Positions 34,645 through 43,376 of a stretch of DNA of 64,000 bases are shown here, one piece after another (the stretch's first letter is position 1; each line of letters begins with the position of its first letter). A program made the translations under genes and the position numbers. A model generated the notes under the pieces. It did not search any database, was not told the DNA's origin, and saw only the letters and a program-made list of their open reading frames with translations. Source of the DNA: Palsa-1439 sp050015495 (GTDB lineage Bacteria > Verrucomicrobiota > Verrucomicrobiia > Palsa-1439); NCBI GenBank assembly GCA_050015495.1, contig JBEKBH010000021.1, positions 1 to 64,000 on the forward strand, read 5' to 3'.

Positions 34645-35811
34645 TTGGAAACGATTTATCAACAACTGCGTATTTGGTTCGTGAATGCGCCGGACGGCGT
34701 CCTGCTGTGGGCGTCCATCGTCATTCCCATTCTTTTCGTCCTTGGCGTCTTCTCCGGCATTTTTGCCTACACGACGCTCATCGAACGCAAGGCATTGGGC
34801 CGAATCCAGAACCGCATTGGACCGAACCGCGTCGGGCGCTGGGGCATTCTCCAGCCGATCGCTGATGGCCTGAAGCTGCTCACGAAAGAAGACATCGTGC
34901 CGCGCCGCGCCGATCAATTTGTCCATTTCCTCGCGCCGGTCATCGCGGTGATTCCCTCAATCCTGCTTTTCTCGGTCGTGCCGGTCGGCGCCGGGCTGGT
35001 TCCCGTCAATCTGAACATCGGGATTCTGTTCGCGTTTGCGGTGAGCACCGCGAGCGTGCTGGCGCTGTTCATGGGCGGCTGGGCGTCGCGCAACAAGTTC
35101 TCGCTGCTCGGCGCGATGCGGGCCGTGGCGCAGGTTGTGTCCTACGAGGTCCCGATGGTGCTGGCGGCAGTGGCGGTGGTCATGGCCGTCGGCTCGCTCT
35201 CGACCCTGCGCATCGCGCGCGCGCAAAGCGGTGGGATTCTTAACATCACCAATTGGTTCGTCTTTCGACCCTGGGGATTCGTCGGGTTCGCCCTGTTTAC
35301 CATCGGCGCGATGGCCGAATCGGCTCGCACGCCGTTCGACATTCCCGAGGCCGAATCGGAAATCATCGCCGGCTATCACACCGAATACAGCGGATTCAAA
35401 TTCGCGCTCTTTCAGATGGGCGAATATCTCGCGTCCATTGCGATGGCGGGGATCACGGTGACGATGTTCCTCGGTGGCTACAACGGCCCCGGCAGCGGCC
35501 CCGGCTGGGTGGGCGGTTTGATCTCCATGTTTTGGTTTTTCCTCAAGCTCGCGTTCATGATCGTGCTCAACATCTGGATCCGTGGCACGTGGCCTCGGGT
35601 GCGCGTCGACCAGTTGCTGGGATTCGCCTGGAAAATCCTGTTGCCGATGTCGATCGTCAACATCATCGCGGTGGGGATGTGGCATTTCCTGACGTTCCGG
35701 CCCCTGGCGTGGGTGGCGACGACGCTGTGGCTCGTTCTCTGGTTCGTCACCCTTTGCAAACTGGCCGCGACGGAGACCGTCGCACCCCGAACGTATCGCT
35801 ACGCCTCCTGA
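34645..35811 (+). CDS. nuoH: NADH-quinone oxidoreductase subunit H
   Basis: A 388-residue membrane subunit (about eight spans) that joins the quinone cavity to the proton channels. The signatures ERKALGRIQNRIGPNRVG, DGLKLLTKED and FDIPEAESEIIAGYHTEYSG are intact, including the acidic loop residues. It starts with TTG at 34645 behind an aggggat Shine-Dalgarno; no nearer ATG fits. It is the first membrane-arm gene, after an intercistronic hairpin, and lies 5 nt before nuoJ. Confidence 0.95.
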   Translation: METIYQQLRIWFVNAPDGVLLWASIVIPILFVLGVFSGIFAYTTLIERKALGRIQNRIGPNRVGRWGILQPIADGLKLLTKEDIVPRRADQFVHFLAPVIAVIPSILLFSVVPVGAGLVPVNLNIGILFAFAVSTASVLALFMGGWASRNKFSLLGAMRAVAQVVSYEVPMVLAAVAVVMAVGSLSTLRIARAQSGGILNITNWFVFRPWGFVGFALFTIGAMAESARTPFDIPEAESEIIAGYHTEYSGFKFALFQMGEYLASIAMAGITVTMFLGGYNGPGSGPGWVGGLISMFWFFLKLAFMIVLNIWIRGTWPRVRVDQLLGFAWKILLPMSIVNIIAVGMWHFLTFRPLAWVATTLWLVLWFVTLCKLAATETVAPRTYRYAS

Positions 35812-35816
35812 CTGCC

Positions 35817-36323
35817 ATGGAAGCCATCTTTTGGATTCTTTCCGCCATCACAGTGCTCGGCGCGCTGTTCGCCGTGACACTCCGCAACCTCATTCATTGC
35901 GTCCTGGCGTTGATCCTGTTTTTCCTCGGCATCGCCGGACATTACTTCCTGCTGCGCGCGGACTTTCTCGGGGCGGTGCAGATCCTCATTTATATCGGCG
36001 CGGTTGCCGTGTTGATGTTGTTCGCGATCATGCTGACGAGGCACGTGACCGGCGACGAAGGCCCGCGCGAGGTCCTCGGTGGCAAATGGTGGACCGGCAT
36101 GGGCACAGCCATCATCACTGCGGGGTTATTGTGGGCGATCGTTCGCAAAGACCAGCTTGCCCAGGTGCTCCCGACCGCCGGAGCGCAAACCTCCCTGGTG
36201 GAAATCGGTAGGGCGCTTGTCGCGGATTGGGTCGTCCCATTCGAGGCGATGGCGGTGCTGTTGACGGCGGCACTGATCGGCGCGGTTGTCATCGCGCTGG
36301 AGGAGGTCATCCGCAGGCGATGA
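35817..36323 (+). CDS. nuoJ: NADH-quinone oxidoreductase subunit J
   Basis: A 168-residue protein with five spans. The conserved third helix QILIYIGAVAVLMLFAIML contains the Tyr and Gly of the NuoJ family's pi-bulge helix. The open frame extends back to 35253 in another reading of nuoH, but ATG 35817 begins the true protein (MEAIFWILSAITVLGALFAV). The stop overlaps nuoK by ATGA. Confidence 0.94.
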   Translation: MEAIFWILSAITVLGALFAVTLRNLIHCVLALILFFLGIAGHYFLLRADFLGAVQILIYIGAVAVLMLFAIMLTRHVTGDEGPREVLGGKWWTGMGTAIITAGLLWAIVRKDQLAQVLPTAGAQTSLVEIGRALVADWVVPFEAMAVLLTAALIGAVVIALEEVIRRR

Positions 36324-36631
36324 ACATCCCCCTGAGCGATTATCTCATGCTTTCGGCGTTCCTGTTCGCCATCGGCCTCTGCGGAGCGTTGTCGCGCAAA
36401 AACGCCATTATCGTGTTGATGGGTATTGAAATCATGTTCAACGCAGGCATCCTCAACCTGATCGCCTTCTGGCACTACAAGTATTTCACAACCCCAACCG
36501 CCTACCTGTTCGCCATTTTCGCCATCTCGATTGCCGCGGCGGAATCCGCTGTCGGCCTGGCATTGGTTATCGCCATCTACCGACAGTACAAATCCGTCGA
36601 TGTTGACGAGTTCACGGACCTGAAGGGGTAA
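36320..36631 (+). CDS. nuoK: NADH-quinone oxidoreductase subunit K
   Basis: A 103-residue protein with three spans, homologous to MnhC/MrpC. The two membrane glutamates needed for proton transfer are visible in VLMGIEIMFNAG (helix 2) and IAAAESAVGLAL (helix 3). The ATG at 36320 overlaps the nuoJ stop. NuoL begins 1 nt after its stop. Length is standard. Confidence 0.95.
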   Translation: MNIPLSDYLMLSAFLFAIGLCGALSRKNAIIVLMGIEIMFNAGILNLIAFWHYKYFTTPTAYLFAIFAISIAAAESAVGLALVIAIYRQYKSVDVDEFTDLKG

Positions 36632-36632
36632 G

Positions 36633-38690
36633 ATGGAACACAGCGAATACCTTCGGCATCTCGCGCAGCAGCAGTGGTTGATTCCGCTGTTCCCGCTGGT
36701 GGCCGCGGCAATTCAGTCGTTGCTAAAGAGTCCGGGACGCAAAGCGTCTGGAGCGCTGACGATCATCGCGATGGGCCTCTCTTGTGTTTTCGCGCTGCGG
36801 GCGTTCTTCGCGACCCTCGACGGCGGCGAGCACCACGAAGTCGAGCGGGCCATCTTCAATTTTACCTGGTTCAAATTCGGGAGCACGAGCCTCGACCTCG
36901 GGTTCGTTCTTGATCCGTTGACGGCGGGGATGGCAGCGATGGTCGCGTTTGTCGGCTTCTGGATTTTCGTGAACGCCACAGGTTACATGGCCGATGATGA
37001 CAATTTCACACGGTTCTTCTGTTTCCTGTCCCTGTTTGCCGCGTCGATGCTGGGCCTGGTCATTTCGAACAATCTGCTGTTGCTGTTCATGTGTTGGGAA
37101 CTCGTCGGCTTGTGCAGCTATTTGCTCATCGGGTTCTGGTATTTCAAGCCGTCGGCTGCCGCCGCCATGAAGAAGGCGTTCATCACCACCCGTATCGGCG
37201 ACGTCGGGTTCCTGCTGGGCATCGTGATGTTGTATTGGAAGACGGGCACGCTGACCATGTACACGCACGACGCGCTTCACCCCGGCGCGTTGGAGCAGGC
37301 GAGTGCGCTGGCTCTGCGGAGCGGTTGGTGGGGCCTGTCGGCGGCGAGCACGATTGCGTTTCTGATCTTTATTGGCGCAATGGGCAAGAGCGCGCAATTC
37401 CCGTTGCATGTGTGGTTGCCGGACGCGATGGAAGGCCCCACACCCGTCAGCGCGTTGATCCATGCCGCGACGATGGTCGCCGCGGGCGTGTTCATGGTCG
37501 GGCGCATGTATCCGCTGTTCACGGCGGAACCGGGGTCCTGGGTGATGGATTTCGTTATGTGGATCGGTTGCATTACAGCGGTGTTTTCCGCGACGATTGC
37601 CGTCGCGCAGTTCGACATCAAGCGCGTGCTGGCGTATTCGACGTGTTCACAGCTTGGTTACATGGTCATGGGCCTTGGCGCGGGCAGTTTGGTGGCCGGA
37701 CAATTTCATTTGCTGACGCACGCGTTTTTCAAAGCGCTGCTCTTCCTCGGATCCGGCTGCGTCATCATCGGCACGCACCACGAGCAGGACATGCGGAAGA
37801 TGGGCGGCCTGCGCAAATACATGCCGATTACGTTTGTCTGTTATCTCATCGGCATGTTGGCGCTGTCCGGGGTGCCGCCGTTTGCGGGGTTCTTTTCCAA
37901 GGATGAAATCCTGCTGTCGACGTTCCATCGCAACAAGTATGCGTGGGGGCTCGGGACGTTCGCCGCGTTTCTCACGGCGTTTTACATGACGCGCCAGATG
38001 TTCATGGTTTTCGCCGGGAAATGGCGCGGCGGAGAAAACAATCACGGCCACGACAAGCACGAGGATCACGGGCATGGTCATCACGGCGGCGAACCGCACG
38101 AAGTCACCTGGAACATGTGGCTGCCGATCGCCGTGCTGAGTTTGTTCGCCATTGGGCTCGGCTTTTTTGGCCACAAATACGCGGAGTACGTCGGCGTCGA
38201 GGGGGCTGAATCAGAGGAAGGCAAGGCCGTTGTGATGGGTGCCTCGCTGGCCGTGGTGGCGCTGGGTCTGTTGCTTGGTTGGGCGATTTACGGCCGCAAG
38301 ACCATGGAACACGCGACCGATGCCGACCCGCTTTCGACGGCGTTGGGGAGTCTGTTCACATTCCTGAATCGCAAGTGGTACATCGATGAGCTGTACGACG
38401 TGACGATTATCCAGTTCACGGCCACGTGCGCCATGTTTTTCCGGTTAGTGGACAAATTGGTTATCGACGGCATCCTGCACGCGATTGCCTGGACGGCATG
38501 GGGCATTTCGCAGATCTTTCGCTGGCTCGGCGACGAGTTCTTTATCAACGGCGGCTTTGACGCCGGTTGCGAGAGCGTGCGGCTGGGCGGCGACGAGCTG
38601 GCGAAGCTGCAAAACGGCCGCATCCAAAACTATTTCCGCGTATTGAGCCTGGGGGCAGCAGTTCTCTTGCTGATTTACTTCTTCACATGA
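36633..38690 (+). CDS. nuoL: NADH-quinone oxidoreductase subunit L, with His-rich loop
   Basis: The distal antiporter-like subunit with the long lateral helix (685 residues, about 16 spans). Core motifs are intact: FMCWELVGLCSYLLIGF with the helix-5 Glu, FIGAMGKSAQFPLHVWLPDAMEGPTPVSALIH with the helix-7 Lys, and the C-terminal VDKLVIDGILHAIAWTAWG after the lateral region. Around residues 466-490 there is an unusual His/Asp/Gly-rich loop (NHGHDKHEDHGHGHHGG) between two spans. The stop overlaps nuoM by ATGA. With two NuoM copies following, the lateral helix length deserves attention. Confidence 0.96.
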   Translation: MEHSEYLRHLAQQQWLIPLFPLVAAAIQSLLKSPGRKASGALTIIAMGLSCVFALRAFFATLDGGEHHEVERAIFNFTWFKFGSTSLDLGFVLDPLTAGMAAMVAFVGFWIFVNATGYMADDDNFTRFFCFLSLFAASMLGLVISNNLLLLFMCWELVGLCSYLLIGFWYFKPSAAAAMKKAFITTRIGDVGFLLGIVMLYWKTGTLTMYTHDALHPGALEQASALALRSGWWGLSAASTIAFLIFIGAMGKSAQFPLHVWLPDAMEGPTPVSALIHAATMVAAGVFMVGRMYPLFTAEPGSWVMDFVMWIGCITAVFSATIAVAQFDIKRVLAYSTCSQLGYMVMGLGAGSLVAGQFHLLTHAFFKALLFLGSGCVIIGTHHEQDMRKMGGLRKYMPITFVCYLIGMLALSGVPPFAGFFSKDEILLSTFHRNKYAWGLGTFAAFLTAFYMTRQMFMVFAGKWRGGENNHGHDKHEDHGHGHHGGEPHEVTWNMWLPIAVLSLFAIGLGFFGHKYAEYVGVEGAESEEGKAVVMGASLAVVALGLLLGWAIYGRKTMEHATDADPLSTALGSLFTFLNRKWYIDELYDVTIIQFTATCAMFFRLVDKLVIDGILHAIAWTAWGISQIFRWLGDEFFINGGFDAGCESVRLGGDELAKLQNGRIQNYFRVLSLGAAVLLLIYFFT

Positions 38691-40279
38691 CCCACTCCTG
38701 GCTCCCGTTGTTGTCGCTCATCACGTTCATGCCGCTGGTCGGCGTGGCACTGATCTTGTTGGTGCCGAAGAGCGGCGAACGACAAATCAAACTGATCGCG
38801 CTGGGCGCCAGCATCATCTCGCTGCTGACGACCCTTTGCGTCTGGAGCCGGTTCGATCCGAATGCGGGGCTGGCGTTCGAAGAGCGCTGGTCGTGGATCC
38901 CCACGCTCAACGTCGATTATCGTCTGGGTGTCGACGGACTCAGCATCACGATGGTCCTGCTGACGGCAATCGTCACCCCGTTGGCGTTGCTGGCGCATTG
39001 GAAGCAGGACCGGAATGTGAAACTGTTTTTCATTCTGTTCCTGCTCCTGCAGACCGGCATGTTTGGCGTCTTTACCGCCCTGAATTTCTTCCATTGGTTC
39101 ATCTTCTGGGAACTCGGGCTGATCCCGATGTACTTCCTCATCAAGATCTGGGGAGCCGAGGACCGGACGTACGCATCGTTCAAGTTCTTCGTGTACACGC
39201 TGGCCGGCAGCGTCGGGATGCTGCTGGCGTTTGCGTTTATCTATCTGGCGACGAATTCCCTCGATTTCCTCGACTTGCGCCAAAAGGCGGCTTCGGGAGA
39301 ACTGGGCGCGGCCATCTCGAAACTTGTGGCCGGCATTCACGAGAGAACGGGCTTTCCCATCAGCGTCTCCTGCTTCGAATCGTTGCTGTTTTGGGGCACG
39401 TTCCTCGGCTTCGCGATCAAGGTACCCATCTGGCCGTTTCACACTTGGTTGCCCGACGCGCATACGCAGGCGCCGACCGGCGGCTCAATGTTGCTGGCGG
39501 CCATTTTGTTGAAGATGGGTGTGTACGGTTTCCTGCGAATCATCCTGCCCATTTTCCCCGATCAGGTCCACGCGCACGTGCAGATCCTGTTGTTGTTGGC
39601 GTTGGCCAGTATTGTGTTCGGCGCTTACGCCGCGCTGGCCCAAACGGATTTCAAGCGGCTCGTCGCGTACTCGTCCGTCAACCACATGGGCTACGCGATG
39701 CTGGGCATTTTCGCCATGGTCGCCTCGGCACCGAACGTGGCCGACATCGCGAACGAAAAAGCCGCGGCGCTGAACGGCGCGATGCTGCAGATGTTCAACC
39801 ATGGCATCAGTTCCGCGGCGCTGTTCTTCCTGGTGGGCGTGATTTATGAGCGGACGCACACGCGCAAGCTCGAGGAATACGGCGGATTACGCCGAATTAT
39901 GCCGATTTACGCCGGAATTCTGGGCATCTCGATGTTCTCATCGCTGGGATTGCCCGGACTTAACGGGTTTGTGGGTGAATTTCTCATCTTCAAGGGCGCG
40001 TTCCCGATCGTCACGTTGGTCACGTCACTGGCGACCATCGGGCTGGTCATCACGGGCGTGTTCCTGCTCGGCATGATGCAGAAGGTCTGTTTCGGCCCGC
40101 TGAACACGAAATGGGCCGGCTTGTGTGACATGACGGGACGGGAAATCTTCATCGGGGCGGTGCTGATGTTCTTCATGTTTTGGATCGGGATTTACCCGGG
40201 GCCGATGATTACTGTCTCCAACACGGCGGTGAAACAACTGGTCGACATTTTCCAAACGATGACGGTCGCGAAATTCTGA
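38687..40279 (+). CDS. nuoM: NADH-quinone oxidoreductase subunit M, first copy
   Basis: An antiporter-like proton-pumping subunit (530 residues, about 14 spans). FHWFIFWELGLIPMYFLIKIWG contains the helix-5 Glu. AIKVPIWPFHTWLPDAHTQAP contains the broken-helix-7 Lys (Lys245), and LPGLNGFVGEFLIFKGAF contains the helix-12 Glu. All proton-path residues therefore look intact. The frame is open from 38567, but ATG 38687 overlaps the nuoL stop and starts MTHSWLPLLSLITFMPLVG. A second, different NuoM follows 7 nt later. Confidence 0.95.
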   Translation: MTHSWLPLLSLITFMPLVGVALILLVPKSGERQIKLIALGASIISLLTTLCVWSRFDPNAGLAFEERWSWIPTLNVDYRLGVDGLSITMVLLTAIVTPLALLAHWKQDRNVKLFFILFLLLQTGMFGVFTALNFFHWFIFWELGLIPMYFLIKIWGAEDRTYASFKFFVYTLAGSVGMLLAFAFIYLATNSLDFLDLRQKAASGELGAAISKLVAGIHERTGFPISVSCFESLLFWGTFLGFAIKVPIWPFHTWLPDAHTQAPTGGSMLLAAILLKMGVYGFLRIILPIFPDQVHAHVQILLLLALASIVFGAYAALAQTDFKRLVAYSSVNHMGYAMLGIFAMVASAPNVADIANEKAAALNGAMLQMFNHGISSAALFFLVGVIYERTHTRKLEEYGGLRRIMPIYAGILGISMFSSLGLPGLNGFVGEFLIFKGAFPIVTLVTSLATIGLVITGVFLLGMMQKVCFGPLNTKWAGLCDMTGREIFIGAVLMFFMFWIGIYPGPMITVSNTAVKQLVDIFQTMTVAKF

Positions 40280-40286
40280 CGGAACC

Positions 40287-41822
40287 ATGCAAGTTGATTG
40301 GACAATTTATCTGACGTTCCTCGGTGTGGGGCTGATCCTCCTGTTGCCTCGCGAGTCGAAGAACCTGATTCGCTGGGTTGCGTTATTGACAGGTGTGGCG
40401 GCGCTGCTCGTCGCCCTCAAGGATTATTTCAACTACAACGACTGGGTCAACGCGCAGATCAGCGCCCATGGCGCGCTGCAGGACGGCTTCATCCAGATTG
40501 TGAACGTGCCCTGGATTCCGGCGATCAACACGAGCTACCATCTCGCGGTGGACGGCATCAGTTTCCCGCTCATCGTGCTCAACGGTTTCGTGTGCGTGAC
40601 GGGCATCCTTTTCAGTTGGAACATTGAAAACCGTGTGAAGGAGTTTTTCGCGTTCTTCCTGACCCTGATTGCCGGCGTGTACGGCGTGTTCATGGCGATG
40701 GATTTGTTCCTGCTGTTCGTGTTTTACGAACTGGCGATCATTCCGAAGTACTTCGTCATCGCGATTTGGGGTTCCACGCGCAAGGAGTACGGCGCGATGA
40801 AGCTCGTCATGTACTCGTTCGTGGGCAGCGCGCTGGTGTTCATCGGCGTTCTGGCTGTTTATTTCAGCGCTGGCGGACAAACCTTCGATATTCTCGAACT
40901 GGCCAAGCACCCGATCGCGCCCGACGTGCAGGTGTGGGTGTTCCCGCTGATTTTTGTCGGGTTCGGCGTGCTGGCCGGCATGTGGCCGTTCCACACGTGG
41001 GCGCCGACGGGCCATGTGGCGGCACCGACGGCCGCGTCGATGCTGCTCGCCGGCGTGGTGATGAAACTCGGGTCGTACGGCTGCCTCCGCGCCGCGATGT
41101 TGCTTTTCCCCCAGGGTCTCGAACACTGGAGATGGTGGATCGCGTGGATCGCGGTGATCGGGATCGTCTACGGCGCGGCAGTCGCGCTGGTCCAAAAAGA
41201 TTTCAAGTTCATCATCGGCTACTCGAGCGTCAGTCACATGGGCTTTGTGTTGCTGGGCCTGGCAACGCTGAATCTGATCGGCATGTCCGGGGCGATTCTG
41301 CAGATGTTCTCTCACGGCATCGTTGCGAGCCTGCTATTTGCCGTTGTCGGTCGGATGGTCTACGACCGGACCCATACACGCCAACTGGACGAATTGGGCG
41401 GACTGGCCAAGGTCATCCCGTTTGCCTGCGTGACGTTTATCATCGGCGGCGCGGCTTCCATGGGAATGCCGGGGTTCAGCGGGTTTGTGGCGGAGTACCA
41501 GATTCTTGTTGGTGCATTCCATATGCACCCGATGCTGGCGCTCGCGGCGGGGTTGAGCATCCCGATTACCGTGGCCTACATCCTGAACGCCAATGACAAG
41601 GTGTTCATGGACCAGGATCAGCCCGCAGGCAGCGGGGGGCATGGCCATGACCACAAGGCGGGTAGTGGCGAATCGCATCCGGCCCTGCCGCCGATCACAC
41701 TGCCCGAACGCGTGGCGGCGATCATTTTGATGGCGTTGCTGGTGATTGTGGGAGTGTACCCATCCATCATGTTGAACATGATCAAGGCGAACGTACAATT
41801 GTTCCTGCGAGGTGCGCCGTGA
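40287..41822 (+). CDS. nuoM2: NADH-quinone oxidoreductase subunit M, second copy (diverged)
   Basis: A second NuoM-type antiporter subunit (511 residues) clearly different from the first. Helix 5 has LFVFYELAIIPKYFVIAIWG with its Glu. Helix 8, ALVQKDFKFIIGYSSVSHMGF, and helix 12, GFVAEYQILVGAF, are conserved. At the helix-7 position the first copy has AIKVPIWPFHTW, while this one has GVLAGMWPFHTWAP, so the usual Lys is replaced by Leu229. A His-rich loop (GGHGHDHKAGSGESH) lies near 440-455. Two NuoM copies define the '2M' complex I type. It overlaps nuoN by GTGA. Confidence 0.94.
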   Translation: MQVDWTIYLTFLGVGLILLLPRESKNLIRWVALLTGVAALLVALKDYFNYNDWVNAQISAHGALQDGFIQIVNVPWIPAINTSYHLAVDGISFPLIVLNGFVCVTGILFSWNIENRVKEFFAFFLTLIAGVYGVFMAMDLFLLFVFYELAIIPKYFVIAIWGSTRKEYGAMKLVMYSFVGSALVFIGVLAVYFSAGGQTFDILELAKHPIAPDVQVWVFPLIFVGFGVLAGMWPFHTWAPTGHVAAPTAASMLLAGVVMKLGSYGCLRAAMLLFPQGLEHWRWWIAWIAVIGIVYGAAVALVQKDFKFIIGYSSVSHMGFVLLGLATLNLIGMSGAILQMFSHGIVASLLFAVVGRMVYDRTHTRQLDELGGLAKVIPFACVTFIIGGAASMGMPGFSGFVAEYQILVGAFHMHPMLALAAGLSIPITVAYILNANDKVFMDQDQPAGSGGHGHDHKAGSGESHPALPPITLPERVAAIILMALLVIVGVYPSIMLNMIKANVQLFLRGAP

Positions 41823-43339
41823 CACCCGTACCCTATTTTGAGGTCCTGAAGGGCCTGGGCGTGGAAGTGATCCTGACACTGACCGCGCTGGTCGTGTTGA
41901 CACTGGATCTTGCATCGGTGCGCCGCGCGGAGATGAGCGTGCGGTCGCGGACCATCGGCACAGCCGCCGTGGTTGGGCTGCTGGCGTCGATCGTTCCCCT
42001 GTGGCAACAACTCAACGGCCCGCGCACGGTGCTCCTAGGTGGTACGCTGGCGGTGGATGATCTGATCATATTCTTCCAGCTGGTAATCGTGGCGCTGGCG
42101 GTGATCACCGTGTTGATTTCCATGGATTACGACGTCGGGCGGCATGTCGGCGAGTATTACGCTGTGTTGCTGTTCGGCGCGGTGGGGATGATGTTGCTGA
42201 TCAGCGCGGAGGAGTTGATAACGATTTTTGTGGCGCTCGAGTTGACGAGCGTCTCGCTGTACATCCTCACCGCCTTCCACAAGGGCGAGCTGCGGTCGCA
42301 GGAGGCGGCGGTCAAATACTTCATGTTCGGCGCGATGTCGTCGGCATTTCTGTTGTTCGGGTTAAGCTATGTATTCGGGGTGACCGGCACGACCGGTTTA
42401 CAAGCGATCCAGGACGCCGTGAAGAATACGGGCGGGCTGAGCATGAGCCCGCTGCTGGCGACAGGTTTGCTGTTTACGATTGTCGGCTTTGGATTCAAGG
42501 TGGCGATTGTTCCGTTCCACTTGTGGGCGCCGGATGCGTATGAAGGCGCGCCAACACCGGTCACCGCCTATATAGCGACCGGCTCGAAGGTGGCCAGCTT
42601 CTTCATTTTGCTGAAGGTGTTATTCATTGGGTTTGCGGGTCTGCAAGGCTCGGCGTACTGGGGCAACTTCGCTTCGGGATGGACGATGCTTCTGGCGGTC
42701 ACAGCGACCTTGAGCATGATCCTGGGCAACTGCGCCGCCATCGTGCAGCACAACGTGAAGCGCCTGCTGGCGTACTCCAGTATCGCGCACGCGGGCTACA
42801 TCTTTATCGGCATCATCGCCGCCACGAGAATGGGCGCGAACGCAGTGCTGTTTTACATCATCGTGTATGCCCTGACGAACCTTGGCGCGTTCGGAGTTGT
42901 CGCCGCCCTGTCCAGCCGGGCTGGGGGAGATGAAATGCAGAACTTTGACGGGATGGCGAAGCGGGCGCCGTTGCTCTCTTTGTTGATGTTGATCTTCGTG
43001 TTGTCGTTGGCGGGGATTCCCCCGTTGGGCGGGTTCTTCGGCAAGTTTTACCTGTTCGCGTCCGCCGTTCAGAAGGACGCGCAACATTTTGGTCTGCTGT
43101 GGCTGGTGGTTTTGGGGATCGTCATGAGCGCCGTGTCGCTCTACTACTATCTCATTCTCCTCAAGCACATCTACGTCATGGACGGCACCGACGAGAGTCC
43201 GATCATCACCCCGACGTACCTCAACGTTGCGCTGGGCCTTGTGGCGCTGGCCGTGGTTGTGCTCGGCGTCTATCCCAAGCCGATTCTTGAGCTTCTCAAC
43301 AGCTTCAGCTACTCTGTTGTGGCCGGGTTGGTGCGGTAA
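41819..43339 (+). CDS. nuoN: NADH-quinone oxidoreductase subunit N
   Basis: An antiporter-like subunit (506 residues, about 14 spans) next to NuoK in the membrane arm. LIFVALELTSVSLYILTAF-type helix 5 with Glu, GFGFKVAIVPFHLWAPDAYEGAPTPVTAYIA with helix-7 Lys, and QHNVKRLLAYSSIAHAGYIFIG are all present. It starts at GTG 41819 overlapping the nuoM2 stop. It ends the nuo set; aroE follows after 37 nt on the same strand, probably in the same transcript. Confidence 0.95.
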   Translation: MTPVPYFEVLKGLGVEVILTLTALVVLTLDLASVRRAEMSVRSRTIGTAAVVGLLASIVPLWQQLNGPRTVLLGGTLAVDDLIIFFQLVIVALAVITVLISMDYDVGRHVGEYYAVLLFGAVGMMLLISAEELITIFVALELTSVSLYILTAFHKGELRSQEAAVKYFMFGAMSSAFLLFGLSYVFGVTGTTGLQAIQDAVKNTGGLSMSPLLATGLLFTIVGFGFKVAIVPFHLWAPDAYEGAPTPVTAYIATGSKVASFFILLKVLFIGFAGLQGSAYWGNFASGWTMLLAVTATLSMILGNCAAIVQHNVKRLLAYSSIAHAGYIFIGIIAATRMGANAVLFYIIVYALTNLGAFGVVAALSSRAGGDEMQNFDGMAKRAPLLSLLMLIFVLSLAGIPPLGGFFGKFYLFASAVQKDAQHFGLLWLVVLGIVMSAVSLYYYLILLKHIYVMDGTDESPIITPTYLNVALGLVALAVVVLGVYPKPILELLNSFSYSVVAGLVR

Positions 43340-43376
43340 GCGCCACCGGCGCACGCAAGTCCGGATCGCGGTCAAA

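Noticed and set aside
38687..41822. Two nuoM genes as an assembly duplication
   Set aside because: The two proteins differ strongly along their whole length and differ at the helix-7 lysine, so they are genuine paralogues.
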